A stretch of 57,984 bases of DNA from assembly GCF_034113885.1 (NCBI RefSeq), contig NZ_JAXEWM010000131.1, positions 1 to 57,984 of the forward strand, in the 5' to 3' direction. The DNA is from Intestinibacter sp034113885. Lineage in GTDB: Bacteria; Bacillota; Clostridia; Peptostreptococcales; Peptostreptococcaceae. The notes under the pieces were generated by a model. It was not told the DNA's origin. It saw only the letters and a list, made by a program, of their open reading frames with translations, and did no database searches. Numbering within the stretch: the stretch's first letter is position 1; each line of letters opens with the position of its first letter. Positions 23,760 through 33,030 of this stretch are shown in pieces. The translations under genes were made by a program, and so were the position numbers.

Positions 23760-24000
23760 TAGACAAATTGTGATGTTTTTCGTAATTCCATTTTGTTATC
23801 GTTGGTAAATTTATACATTGTGCAAATTATCATTACATTGTAATTAAATATGCAAAAACTGTAAATTATTACCTAGCTTTAATTGTAATAACTATTACAT
23901 AATTTTGCAATAGTATTTTAAAATTATTTTTTTATGGAATTAATAATTCCATTTAGTTATCTATAAATAGCCTGCGATAACGATTTAAACCATATAGAAT
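23760..24000. other. Non-coding stretch between the VWA gene and the cobalamin leader
   Basis: AT-rich, no reading frame and no clear terminator for the VWA gene upstream. It holds a 17-base element, AATTCCATTTNGTTATC, twice (23784-23800 and 23945-23961) and a perfect palindrome ATGGAATTA-A-TAATTCCAT (23934-23952). Without a terminator, readthrough from the AAA+/VWA operon into the riboswitch leader is possible. Confidence 0.4.
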
Positions 24001-25791
24001 TTAATTTCTTATTACTTTTTTCAAATATGTAGAAACTATATCAGAAAATCTTTGTATGTCTTTTATATAAATAAAATCCTTCCCGTAGATTTTCTTTTCT
24101 GCCTCTAAGTCAGTTTCTTTACCTGTGAAAACTCCTAATACCATTATTCCTCTTTTTCTAGCCTTTCTTACCTCCATAGCAGTGTCGTTAATACCGACTA
24201 CACCTTTGTAAGCAGTTTCGCCTCTTATACTTCGAGAAGTATCCTTACCTATTTTTACATCGTTTGGTTTACCGTCGCTAAGTACGATTAGAATTTTATT
24301 TTCTTCGTCGCGCTCTAAAAGCCCATCACATGTAGCCTTTATCGCCAAGCCATCTCTATTGTTTCCAGCGCAGTAATATTCAAATATGTCTTCGCATTTT
24401 CTTACATTGTCGTTGTAATCTCTAAATCTTTTCAAAATAGTGTAGTCTAAGAAGCTTTGAAATCCCATAACTCTATTAGGTATACCAACTAATGTAAGCG
24501 CTGCAGAAAGTATATACGCCTGGATAGCTACCATAAATTGTTTCGAAGTTTGTGAACCACTTGAATCGAGTAATATATCTATAACGTATCTACCCTTTCC
24601 ATTATCAACATCCTTGTAAAACACCTTGTTGTTACTACTTCTTCCTATACGCCATGCTTTGTTTGCATATATAGTTCCACAATCAGAATAAACTCTATCA
24701 GAAGAGCTTTCTTCTATTAATAATCTAGAAAAACTTTCCTTTAGCTTATTTATTTGTCTTCTGAATGTTTTTATTTTAAACTGAAACTCAAATATATTGT
24801 TGTCCTTCTGTCTAGTTACATATTTTAATTGAAACGCATTTTCGCAGTGAGATCTTAAAACTCCATCAGTAAAATGAAGTCTACAGCCTTCATGCACGTT
24901 TCTACAGTTTCTTGCTTCTATTTTTCTTCTATCACTTTCATTTAAATAAGATTGTCCGTAATAATATTCTACTCTTTTGTATATCTTGTTAAGCATTTCT
25001 TCGTCGACATATATAACTCTATTTGGTGTTGATTCTAGATCTATATCACCTCTTTCTTCACCTATGCTGTCTACTAACATTCCGCTGTTTAGGTTTTTAA
25101 TTTCTGTCTCGACAGTTTGTGTTTCTTGGTCGTTGTATAATTCCTCTAACATAAAGTCAGAAAATGTATCGAAATTTACTTCGACATTTTTTACATCATC
25201 TTCTGCAAATTCTACATTTTCACTTTGACTATCTAATATATGCTGAAAATATGTAAGATATATTTCATCTACCCTTTTTAAAATATTCATTATATCGTCA
25301 TTAGAATCGATTGAATTAATTTCTCTAAGTATTTTTCTAACTAATCTATCCATAACTGGATGTCTATCCATTTGTTGAAGTACATAGGTATATTTTAGAA
25401 GCTGTAGAATATCTTCTTTATGTATTTTTGAATAACTCTTTAAAATATCTGAATACGCCTTATTTCTGATGTCTACTACTCCAGGTCTTTCTTCTATTAC
25501 CTTTTTTTCAGCGACATCATTTAGTACAATTTGTATTATTGTCAGCAATATGTCTTTGTTGTATCCAGATTTTATTCTATTCACTAAAAACTTTTTGACA
25601 GTCTCCCAATCGACGTATTTTCTTCTAGCACCTGCAATTATCGCGTAATACATAGACGCATCCTTTGAGCTGTAGTCCTTTTCTGCAGAGTCTATCTCTT
25701 CGTCGTATTTTCCTGAAACTGTCCAAGCCAAATTGTTTACTCTATTGTCAAACTCATATTCGTTAAATATCCAATTTAAACCTTTCGCCAT
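24001..25791 (-). CDS. VWA-domain protein, NorD/CobT-like partner of a MoxR-type ATPase
   Basis: The 596-residue protein has a helical N-terminal part (about 1-370) and a C-terminal von Willebrand A domain (about 400-596). The VWA metal-site motif DSSGSQ lies in VIDILLDSSGSQTSKQ, and the later ILIVLSDGKPND segment supplies the second MIDAS loop. This arrangement is that of NorD, CobT and related proteins that work with AAA+ ATPases to load metals or remodel enzymes. No membrane segments are seen. The preferred start is the ATG giving MAKGLNW, with AAAGGGTG six bases upstream. It lies 17 bases after the AAA+ gene, clearly an operon. The target enzyme is unknown. Confidence 0.8.
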   Translation of the reverse strand: MAKGLNWIFNEYEFDNRVNNLAWTVSGKYDEEIDSAEKDYSSKDASMYYAIIAGARRKYVDWETVKKFLVNRIKSGYNKDILLTIIQIVLNDVAEKKVIEERPGVVDIRNKAYSDILKSYSKIHKEDILQLLKYTYVLQQMDRHPVMDRLVRKILREINSIDSNDDIMNILKRVDEIYLTYFQHILDSQSENVEFAEDDVKNVEVNFDTFSDFMLEELYNDQETQTVETEIKNLNSGMLVDSIGEERGDIDLESTPNRVIYVDEEMLNKIYKRVEYYYGQSYLNESDRRKIEARNCRNVHEGCRLHFTDGVLRSHCENAFQLKYVTRQKDNNIFEFQFKIKTFRRQINKLKESFSRLLIEESSSDRVYSDCGTIYANKAWRIGRSSNNKVFYKDVDNGKGRYVIDILLDSSGSQTSKQFMVAIQAYILSAALTLVGIPNRVMGFQSFLDYTILKRFRDYNDNVRKCEDIFEYYCAGNNRDGLAIKATCDGLLERDEENKILIVLSDGKPNDVKIGKDTSRSIRGETAYKGVVGINDTAMEVRKARKRGIMVLGVFTGKETDLEAEKKIYGKDFIYIKDIQRFSDIVSTYLKKVIRN

Positions 25792-25808
25792 ATCGATCAC
25801 CCTTTTAA

Positions 25809-26732
25809 CTAATCATTTGGGAATATGTCAGAGCTTTCCCATCCTTCAGGAATTCTAGTTCTTATGATATCTGATACCATTTCTTTTTCATAAACATCAA
25901 AAGTCTTACCTGTAATTCCCATATTAATTGCAAGAGTTGGTTTTAGACCTCTTTTTATAGTTTTTAAAGCACCTATCATACCTCTTAGGTCTATTGCTTT
26001 TGTTGATATTTCACCGTTTTCTGCTTTAAGCTGTAAATCTAGGAATATTCCTATGAATTGAAGTAGCTTTTCACTGTCTACTGTAGGGAATTCTCTTTTT
26101 AAAATCATCATTAATTTTTCTTCATCTACAGCTGGAATATCTATTACTAAAAATCTTGAAACTAATGCTTCATTTAATTCCTTAGTACCTGCGTATTCGT
26201 AGTTCATAGTACCTATAAATCTAGTCGCTGGATGAAGGTTAATTCTTTCGTATCCTGGCACATCGATAACCCTTCTGTAGTCAAGTGCAGAGTGAAGTAC
26301 TACTATAGCATCGTTTTTTGCCATATTTATTTCATCGAATATACCAAATCCACCGTTTACAGCACATTCGTAAACAGAACCTCGTCTAAGTCTTACTTCA
26401 TTGTCTATAAATGTGTCTGTACCTATTAAAGATGCACTGTCTGTATTTATGTGGAAAGAAGTATTCCATTGTGGTCTTCCAAATATTTCTGATAAGTTGT
26501 CAGATAGTAGGTTCTTACCTGTTGCCTTTGGTCCAGATAATAGTATATTTTCTTCCTCTAAAATTGCACTTATACACATTTCTAGAATGTCTTTTCCTAT
26601 AAAGAAGGCCGGTGATTTTGTTACTCTTTGCTTTAATTCTTCTTTTACATCGTATTCTTTTCTAAAGTGTTCAATATCCTTGATTAGTGATTCTCTTATT
26701 CCTTGTTCTCTTAAGTTATCTAATATATCCAT
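25809..26732 (-). CDS. MoxR/CobS/NorQ-type AAA+ ATPase
   Basis: Hexameric AAA+ ATPase family of 307 residues. Walker A is SGPKATGKN (about 70-78), Walker B GFGIFDEIN (about 129-137), with sensor 1 in RFIGTMNYEYAG and the arginine-finger region in NEALVSRF. The GTMNY and NEALVSRF motifs are those of the MoxR/CobS/NorQ branch, whose members act with a VWA partner, and the VWA gene follows 17 bases downstream. There is no CobN nearby, so the aerobic cobaltochelatase reading is unlikely. The ribosome binding site is duplicated (26735-26760). Confidence 0.85.
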   Translation of the reverse strand: MDILDNLREQGIRESLIKDIEHFRKEYDVKEELKQRVTKSPAFFIGKDILEMCISAILEEENILLSGPKATGKNLLSDNLSEIFGRPQWNTSFHINTDSASLIGTDTFIDNEVRLRRGSVYECAVNGGFGIFDEINMAKNDAIVVLHSALDYRRVIDVPGYERINLHPATRFIGTMNYEYAGTKELNEALVSRFLVIDIPAVDEEKLMMILKREFPTVDSEKLLQFIGIFLDLQLKAENGEISTKAIDLRGMIGALKTIKRGLKPTLAINMGITGKTFDVYEKEMVSDIIRTRIPEGWESSDIFPND

Positions 26733-26734
26733 TT

Positions 26735-26760
26735 ATTATCTCCTTTTATTATCTCCTTTT
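26735..26760 (-). repeat. Tandem 13-bp repeat duplicating the ribosome binding site
   Basis: The minus strand carries AAAAGGAGATAAT twice in direct succession, immediately before the AAA+ ATG. Only the copy nearer the ATG is correctly spaced for translation. Confidence 0.85.
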
Positions 26761-26973
26761 ATTTTCACGATTATTTATTTTTTATATAATTACCCATCTT
26801 TTGGATAATTATAACGTATATACTTATTTTAACCACATATTGTTAATTATATCATGATTTTTTTACATATTATGTAACAAATATCACTAATTTCATTATT
26901 TATTATTGTTCTCTATCTGACATAAATATATCTATAAAATTCACTCTTTCATTATTAATAACAATTCATATTC
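26761..26973. other. AT-rich promoter region upstream of the AAA+/VWA operon
   Basis: No gene is seen. A TATAAT on the minus strand (rc of 26808-26813) is a plausible -10 for the AAA+/VWA operon, with only a weak -35 match (TGGTTA). Nothing else stands out. Confidence 0.4.
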
Positions 26974-27012
26974 AAAAAAAGAAACTGAATTATATTCCAG
27001 TTTCTTTCTTAA
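26974..27012 (-). terminator. Terminator of the CooC-like gene
   Basis: AAGAAACTG pairs with CAGTTTCTT around a short AT loop, ending in TTTTTTT on the minus strand, about 60 bases after the stop. Confidence 0.8.
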
Positions 27013-27069
27013 TTAACACTTAAAAGATATCTTTTATAAATATAGCTATCATTACTTTACTATATATTT

Positions 27070-27834
27070 TTATAAATTTATTTCTGATATTATTTTTTGT
27101 AATGATTTTTTAACTGGTGAATCCTCTGGTAAACTTATCATCGGCTTTCCATCACAATCATATTCATAAACTGCATTATCATGAGGAATAACTCCTAATA
27201 ATTCTAATCCCTGTTTATCAATTTCCTCTTTTGTTCCTTCAGAAAGTTCTCCATTTGGTGCTCTATTTACTATTAATCCTATTCTACCTGGGTTTATATT
27301 ACACTCTTTAATTAGTTCTGATATTCTTCCAGTAGCTTGAACACCTCTTCTAGAACAATCACTAACAAGAATCATTGTATCTATTTTAGGTAAAATACCT
27401 CTACTAATATGCTCCATACCTGCTTCATTATCCACTATTATATATTTATAATTATTTTGTAATTTTTTTATTTGAGATTGTAAAACACTATTAACAAAAC
27501 AATAACATCCTTCACCTTGAGAACGACCCATAACCATTAAATCAAAATCATCCTCTTCAATAATTGCATCATTTAATTTCATTTCAAAGAATTCTCTTTT
27601 TGTCACATTTTTAGGAATATTTGTATCTATTCCTGTCTTTCCCATTTCTTCTCTAATTTGACCTAATGTAATATCACTTTTTACTCCAAGAACCTCATCT
27701 AAATTAGCATTCGCATCTGCATCAACTGCTAAAATAGGTGTTTTATTATTCTCACATAAATACTTAATTATTAAAGATGTTAAAGTTGTTTTCCCTACTC
27801 CACCTTTTCCTGCTACTGCAACTACATGTGCCAT
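27070..27834 (-). CDS. cooC: CooC-like ATPase (nickel/CODH maturation family)
   Basis: MinD/ParA-superfamily ATPase of the CooC clade, which inserts nickel into carbon monoxide dehydrogenase. It has the deviant Walker A GKGGVGKTT (residues 9-17) and VDADANANLDEVLG. Next come the CooC signature GEGCYCFVNSVLQ with its CxC metal motif (about 108-120) and VDNEAGMEHISRG. The length of 254 residues is typical. GGAGGGATTTAA precedes the ATG. No CODH or acetyl-CoA synthase gene lies in the window. The gene is divergent from a TetR regulator with a palindrome at its promoter, so the two are probably one regulatory unit. CooC-type function is well supported; the client enzyme is not known. Confidence 0.85.
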   Translation of the reverse strand: MAHVVAVAGKGGVGKTTLTSLIIKYLCENNKTPILAVDADANANLDEVLGVKSDITLGQIREEMGKTGIDTNIPKNVTKREFFEMKLNDAIIEEDDFDLMVMGRSQGEGCYCFVNSVLQSQIKKLQNNYKYIIVDNEAGMEHISRGILPKIDTMILVSDCSRRGVQATGRISELIKECNINPGRIGLIVNRAPNGELSEGTKEEIDKQGLELLGVIPHDNAVYEYDCDGKPMISLPEDSPVKKSLQKIISEINL

Positions 27835-27849
27835 TTAAATCCCTCCTAA

Positions 27850-27871
27850 TTTATAAACATATGTTCATAAA
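27850..27871. promoter_or_regulatory. 22-bp palindrome at the cooC promoter, candidate TetR operator
   Basis: TTTATAAACATATGTTCATAAA is palindromic over 22 bases with one mismatched pair. It lies just downstream of a minus-strand TTGAAT-17-TAATAT promoter-like pair and before the cooC binding site, where repressor binding would block transcription. Confidence 0.5.
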
Positions 27872-27940
27872 TTATATTATTATTTTAAGAGCTTTCATTC
27901 AATAATCACATTTGGCCAATTTGTTCGTTTATCAACACAT

Positions 27941-27960
27941 TTTATAAATTGTTCATTAAA
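27941..27960. promoter_or_regulatory. Second, degenerate copy of the putative TetR operator
   Basis: TTTATAAATTGTTCATTAAA shares the TTTATAAA and GTTCAT half-sites with the palindrome at 27850-27871 but has a shorter centre. It lies 17 bases upstream of the tetR extended -10 element. Confidence 0.35.
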
Positions 27961-27976
27961 TAGTTAACTATATATT

Positions 27977-27985
27977 TGTTATAAT
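27977..27985 (+). promoter_or_regulatory. Extended -10 promoter of the TetR gene
   Basis: TGTTATAAT, a perfect TGnTATAAT element, lies about 90 bases upstream of the ATG at 28075. Confidence 0.55.
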
Positions 27986-28074
27986 TAAGATAAATATAAG
28001 TATTATTGAATTTTTAGTATTTTAATTATAATTAATAACATATTAAATTTAACTTTTGAATTAGGAGAAACATA

Positions 28075-28659
28075 ATGGAAAATTTTAAAAAAGAGAAAAA
28101 ATTAGATCGTAGAACAAAATATACTAAAGATATAATTAAAAAATCTTTATTAAAAATGGTTAAAAAGAAACCCTTTGAAAAAATAACGGTTACTGAAATA
28201 TGTAAAATGTGTGAAATTAATAGAGGTACTTTTTATATACATTATTGTGATTTATATGATGTACTCGATGATTTATTAGATGAAATGTTTCAGGAAACTA
28301 GCAGTATTTTTTCTCATTTAGATCTTATTAATAATAAAGAAAGTAAGCAATGCACTTATCCACTTTGTAAGATGATACAAGAAAATCCCAAGTACTCAGA
28401 TTTGCTACTTAATGATTCATTAAGTAACTATATAATTGACAAAATGATTTCTTTACAAAAAGATGAGTATATATCAAATCTTATAAGTCTATATAAGCTC
28501 TCATATACACAAGCTGAGGCCATTCTAATTTTTCAAATAAATGGATGCCTTGCAATAAACAAACATATGTATAAAAATAATGAAAAATGGTGTGAAATAC
28601 AAAATACTATTGATAATTTTATTAAATGTGGGCTTAAAAATTATTGCGAATTAAATTAA
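28075..28659 (+). CDS. TetR/AcrR-family transcriptional regulator
   Basis: The N-terminal helix-turn-helix (residues about 12-62) reads RTKYTKDIIKKSLLKMVKKK, FEKITVTEICKMCEINRGTF and YIHYCDLYDVLDDLLDE, the standard TetR recognition pattern with an unusual Cys pair. The C-terminal ligand domain (about 70-194) is helical and resembles the DhaS/TetR_C-type domain without a clear ligand. AGGAGAAACATA precedes the ATG. It is divergent from the CooC-like gene and probably regulates it together with itself. Confidence 0.88.
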   Translation: MENFKKEKKLDRRTKYTKDIIKKSLLKMVKKKPFEKITVTEICKMCEINRGTFYIHYCDLYDVLDDLLDEMFQETSSIFSHLDLINNKESKQCTYPLCKMIQENPKYSDLLLNDSLSNYIIDKMISLQKDEYISNLISLYKLSYTQAEAILIFQINGCLAINKHMYKNNEKWCEIQNTIDNFIKCGLKNYCELN

Positions 28660-28721
28660 TTTTATCTTAGAGAGAAAATATTGGATTTGTAAAAAATATA
28701 TTTACTTTGAATGGAATATTT

Positions 28722-28763
28722 TTTGATAAAAAAAGAGCTTGCTCTAGCTCTTTTTTTATCAAA
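28722..28763. terminator. Bidirectional terminator between tetR and the multicopper oxidase
   Basis: GATAAAAAAAGAGC (28725-28738) is mirrored perfectly by GCTCTTTTTTTATC (28747-28760). The T run inside the stem and flanking T/A tracts serve both convergent genes. Confidence 0.85.
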
Positions 28764-28790
28764 TTTACATCGTCTATATTACCTTTATTA

Positions 28791-31700
28791 CTATTTACAA
28801 TCTTTATCATCTTTAATTCTTAAAATGCCCCACATTCCTGATTCTATATCCCATTTTATTATGCTCGATCTATATAAATAGTCACCAGATACCATAGATG
28901 CTCCATTTAATAGTTCTATATTAAATACATTTCCTACACTGATAGCACCTTGAGTTGATATAATTCTTGTGAACGGATCCTCTGGTCGAGCCATCCATTC
29001 ATGACCGTGAACTGTAAAGCTTGTATTTCTAGGTTTATCTGCTGGCATTAGAAGTCTTATTATAACTTTTTCACCTGGATATGCTTCTAATACAGGTGTT
29101 GATGGGTCTTCATGTTCTTTAGAGCTAAATACCTTAGATATATCAGGATTATGTTGTAATCTATTGAAAAATCTCTCTGATTTATAGTTAAATCCTTTTT
29201 CTCCTCTATCTTCAAAATCAACAGGTTCAATAGCTAATTCATCCTTCAAAGTATTTTCTGTAGAGATTTTTGACTCTCCATGCTCTACAGGTTCTTCAGT
29301 TTCCTCCTCTTCTACAGCAGTTTGTATTAAATTTCCTTTTTCATCCACAAGTCTTATACCATTTTGCATAAATAAAACAAATTCTCTAAACTTCTCATTT
29401 TTACCTGCAGATACTAATACCTGTTCTTGATAATCGGCTTTATATCCATTGTCATAAGAACTGTATATTTTGGCGCCTTCAGGCTCTATTATTATTGCTC
29501 CGAATAACCCGTGATATCTATGGTTTCTTATATCTGTAAAAGATGACAATAGACAAGCTCCATACTCTTCATCTGCATACCATAGATATGTTTTACTTTC
29601 TCCTGGTGCTACAGTTTGTTCTTCGCCATTATATCCTATATTTACGCCACTGTCTTTTACTGGATCGAATCTTAAAAATTGTGTGCTAATTCCCACTCTC
29701 ATAGATGGGATTATTTTTTTATCTACTGGTACACCTGGATATTTTAAAAATGGTATTTGCTCATTGAAGCAATTAGTTAAAGTTATTTTTATATATTCAC
29801 TTTTATTTGCTCTCAATATTAAAGGCTTAGGTTCTATTTTTCCGCTTATTACATCATCTTTAATTTCATATGGTACAAATAATAGACCATACGGATCGTG
29901 GTCTTTGTATTTATTGTATATTAAGTCCTTTTGTATAGCGGCAATATGGAACTCTCTTATCTTTTTATATGGGCAATATTTACTCTTAATCATACAATCC
30001 TTAATTTCGTCTTTATAGGATTTAACTTTATCAAATGAACATTTTTTACAGCCATCAATAGGAATTAATTTATTGTTTTTATTTTTGTATACTCTTATTA
30101 TTCCCCATAATCCTAGCCATAAGTCATCTTGACCTCCGAAATAATATATATAATCGCCTGGTTTGTAATCGTCAGTTATTCTTATATTAAATGCTTCTGA
30201 TATTCCTAGGGTTTGAGCTTGAACTAATGGTGATTTTCTGTCTGTTATTTCTTTTCTCCACTTCATTCCGTGTATATTAAAAATATGCTGTTCCTCTTGT
30301 GCACCGTCTAATAATCTTATAACTATTTCTTCTCCTGGATATGTTTCAAGAATTGGTGTAACTGGATCTCCATGAATATTTGAATTAAATACATCTGATG
30401 GGTCATCGTATTTGTCATTTAATCGTTCTCTAAGTGGTTCACATTTATAATTTATACCCATGACACCTGGGTCATCATGCGAACCTGGAAATGGAGGAGG
30501 ATTTAATGCCTTTTTATGTCTATCGAATAACAATACAAAATCATGAACAAATAATCCAAATTCTCTAAATGCTCTACCTGAAGGTGTTTTTATAACAGCT
30601 TTTGTACCATATTTTATTCGTTTACCTGTTTGTGGATCATGATAAGTTAACCCCTTAGGTTCTATTATAAGTCCTCCAAACAATCCATGCTGTTGATGTG
30701 AATTTGGATTTAGATGGTCATGGAAGAAGCAAGCGTTTAATTCTTCATTAGCATAATATCTTTCTACTATTTGATTTAAAATTCCTAAAGGTGGTTGTTT
30801 AGGTCTTTCTCTAAATTCTCCATTTATAAAGTTGTAAAATCCTGGGTGACGTAAACTTTTTTTAGGTGGTTTTTTTCTATCAGGTAGAGGATTTAAAGCC
30901 TTTACATAAGTTCCATTTGGGTATAATGGAGGTATAATTTCGCCATTCTCAACTACTGTATCTTTTCCAGTTTCTAATCTATCGAATACTCTCCACAAGG
31001 ACCACATTCCTTCATGAAAATGTGGATATAAATGGCAGTGCCATATATGATCTCCTATAGATCCGGCAAGGCTTCCTGCACCATGTAGTATATCTATATC
31101 ATATGTTTCTTGTGGAGCTATAGATATTGAATCTATTATAGTCGAATCTGGGTCATCAGGTTCTAGCTTCCACTGATGTGTATGGAGGTGAAATACATGA
31201 GTTTCTTTAACCCCACCATGTATAAGTCTAAATCTCGATGGATCTCCTACATAGGCTCTCGGTATAAAAGTCGCTGGATCACCATAAGTCCATGAACTCA
31301 TAGAAACATCTTCTCCATCTACTAAAGTATGATCTGGTTTTATTATATCTACAACTCCACCGCTATCTCTTTCATCACAAGGATTGCAGTATTTAAAACC
31401 TCTATCTTTATCTGGTAAAAAATGAGCTCTATTTACCATCGGCTCTGATCTATAGCTAATTGCAGTTACTCCCATCGGTTGACCAGTATGCGGATCAATT
31501 ATTTGTCCTCCAAATCTATTTTTCATTTCAAGTTCATCGTGAAAATATACTGCATATTCTCTAAAGCTCGGTTTATCTGGATTGTGTATATCTGCAAATG
31601 CACCGCTTTTCAATTCACTTCCATCTACAGGATCTGCCCATGTAGAGCCTTATGCTTGTACTATAAGCGCTCCAAATAACCCGTGTATATTTGTTCCTTC

Positions 31701-32144
31701 TTCACTAAAGCGTGTATCTCCCATATCGCTGAAATAAAATATTCCTTCTCTATCAGCATACCATTCGTAAGTTATTTTTTCACCTTTGCCAACTGTAGAA
31801 TCTTCATTGTAGCCTACATTAGCTCCGTCTGATTTTATATTTTTATATTTGAGTCCATGCATATTAATCGATAATCTTCTGTCTTCATCGTGCTCAAATT
31901 CAATTATTATTGTTTCTCCAACATTTACCCTTATTGTAAGAGGCTGAACTTCATCTGTAGGTATTGGTAGTGGGTCTTCATTTTCATCCTTATTATTAAA
32001 GTTACGCATAGCTTTTTCTTTTACTTTTTCTTTATCTTCACTTAATATATACATTAATCCATTTGGATCATGATCGCCAAAAAAATCATATACAATCGGA
32101 ATTGATAATACTGTAACATTGAATTTTCTAATTTTACTATCCAC
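28791..32144 (-). pseudogene. Giant multi-cupredoxin multicopper oxidase interrupted by one TAA
   Basis: One frame of about 1,117 residues is interrupted only at codon 165 (TAA at 31650-31652). Before it the protein reads HGLFGALIVQA; after it GSTWADPVDGSELKSG, the normal continuation of a cupredoxin domain. Equivalent positions in its later repeats read IIEPEGAK and IIEPKGLT, so Glu or Lys mutated to stop is likely. Copper motifs are visible: NMHGLKY, HTHQWKLE and HCHLYPHFHEG in the first unit, then FFHDHLNPNSHQQHGLFG and FNIHGMKW, then FTVHGHEW. Units restart at about residue 1 and again at FHIAAIQKDLIYNKYKDHDP, giving a ceruloplasmin- or MnxG-like layout of about six domains. Some later copper sites look degenerate. 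There is no signal peptide. The 940-residue remainder has only a TTG without a binding site, so it is probably not expressed. Confidence 0.8.
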
Positions 32145-32259
32145 TTGTATTACTCCTTTAATTACATTCTTATTATTTAATATGATATATAATTACATAC
32201 TGTTACATTTCCATTATTTTTTTGACATATTATGATTTTATAACTAATACAAATTCGCT

Positions 32260-32300
32260 CAAAAAAAGAGATATAGAAAATTAATCCTATATCCCTCTTA
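32260..32300 (-). terminator. Terminator of the PepSY lipoprotein gene
   Basis: AGAGATATAG pairs with CTATATCCCTCT, with TTTTTTT at the minus-strand end, about 20 bases after the stop. It lies upstream of the multicopper oxidase start. Confidence 0.8.
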
Positions 32301-32321
32301 AATTTGCATTTCTATAATTTC

Positions 32322-32933
32322 TTATTTAATAGCTTCTTTTTCTACATGTAAAACTTCGCCTGTTATAGCATCTACTGTTACATCGTATTCTGTGTTGTCT
32401 TTTACTAATTCGCCTTCGTATGTTGCTGGTTCATTATCATCATCATTTTTATCGAATTCAAGTGCTACTATTTTAGCATCTGGAACTTCTTTTTTCATTA
32501 TTTGTTTTGCTTTCTCTCTAGTTATATATTGTTCACTTGAATCATTTGCTTTAGAAGTATTATTTTCATATCTTCCATCATATTTTTCTTGTTCTGATTC
32601 TAAAACTTCACCTGTTACAGCGTCTACAGTTATATCGTATTCTGTGTCGTCTTTTACTAATTCTCCTTCATATTCCGCTGTATTATCATCTTTATCTTCA
32701 TCTAGTTGGAAATTTACAAATTCAGCGCCTTCAGGCACTTCTTTTTGCATTATTTCTTTAGCCTTATCTTCTCCTATATAATCCTTAGTTGAATTTTCTT
32801 GTGATGCAGATGCTACTGATGTACTTTGTGTCTCTGTTTTTACACTACTACTATCCGCCGATGAATTAGAACAACCTACCATACACATACCTGCTATTAC
32901 TACTATTCCTAACATTGTTATTATATTTTTCAT
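32322..32933 (-). CDS. Lipoprotein with two PepSY domains
   Basis: The N-terminus is a lipoprotein signal: KNIITMLG, a hydrophobic core and a lipobox ending at Cys21 (CMVGC). A Ser/Thr-rich linker (about 22-50) leads to two tandem PepSY repeats, about residues 52-115 and 134-200. Each follows the pattern KAKEIMQKEVPEGAE ... YEGELVKDDTEYDITVDA-x-TGEVL, and the two copies are nearly superimposable. PepSY domains are often linked to protease inhibition or extracellular sensing. The protein should be anchored on the outer face of the membrane. Its partner is unknown. Confidence 0.88.
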   Translation of the reverse strand: MKNIITMLGIVVIAGMCMVGCSNSSADSSSVKTETQSTSVASASQENSTKDYIGEDKAKEIMQKEVPEGAEFVNFQLDEDKDDNTAEYEGELVKDDTEYDITVDAVTGEVLESEQEKYDGRYENNTSKANDSSEQYITREKAKQIMKKEVPDAKIVALEFDKNDDDNEPATYEGELVKDNTEYDVTVDAITGEVLHVEKEAIK

Positions 32934-33030
32934 ATTTCTTACCTCCTAAATTTTTGCTTTGTTTTCTTTTACTATTAAATACATCTAGAGCATAAATTTT
33001 GGGTACTTTTTTTAAAAAAATTTTATTTTT

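Noticed and set aside
24001..26732. AAA+/VWA pair as CobS/CobT of an aerobic cobaltochelatase
   Set aside because: No CobN gene is present, the window encodes anaerobic CbiK, and the motifs fit the wider MoxR/NorQ-NorD group equally well.
28791..31613. Stand-alone 940-residue copper oxidase
   Set aside because: Its apparent start is a TTG without a binding site in the middle of a cupredoxin domain; it is the 3' part of the interrupted gene.
19666..31652. Recoding (selenocysteine or pyrrolysine) at the two internal stops
   Set aside because: Both stops are TAA, not TGA or TAG, and no recoding element is visible next to them.
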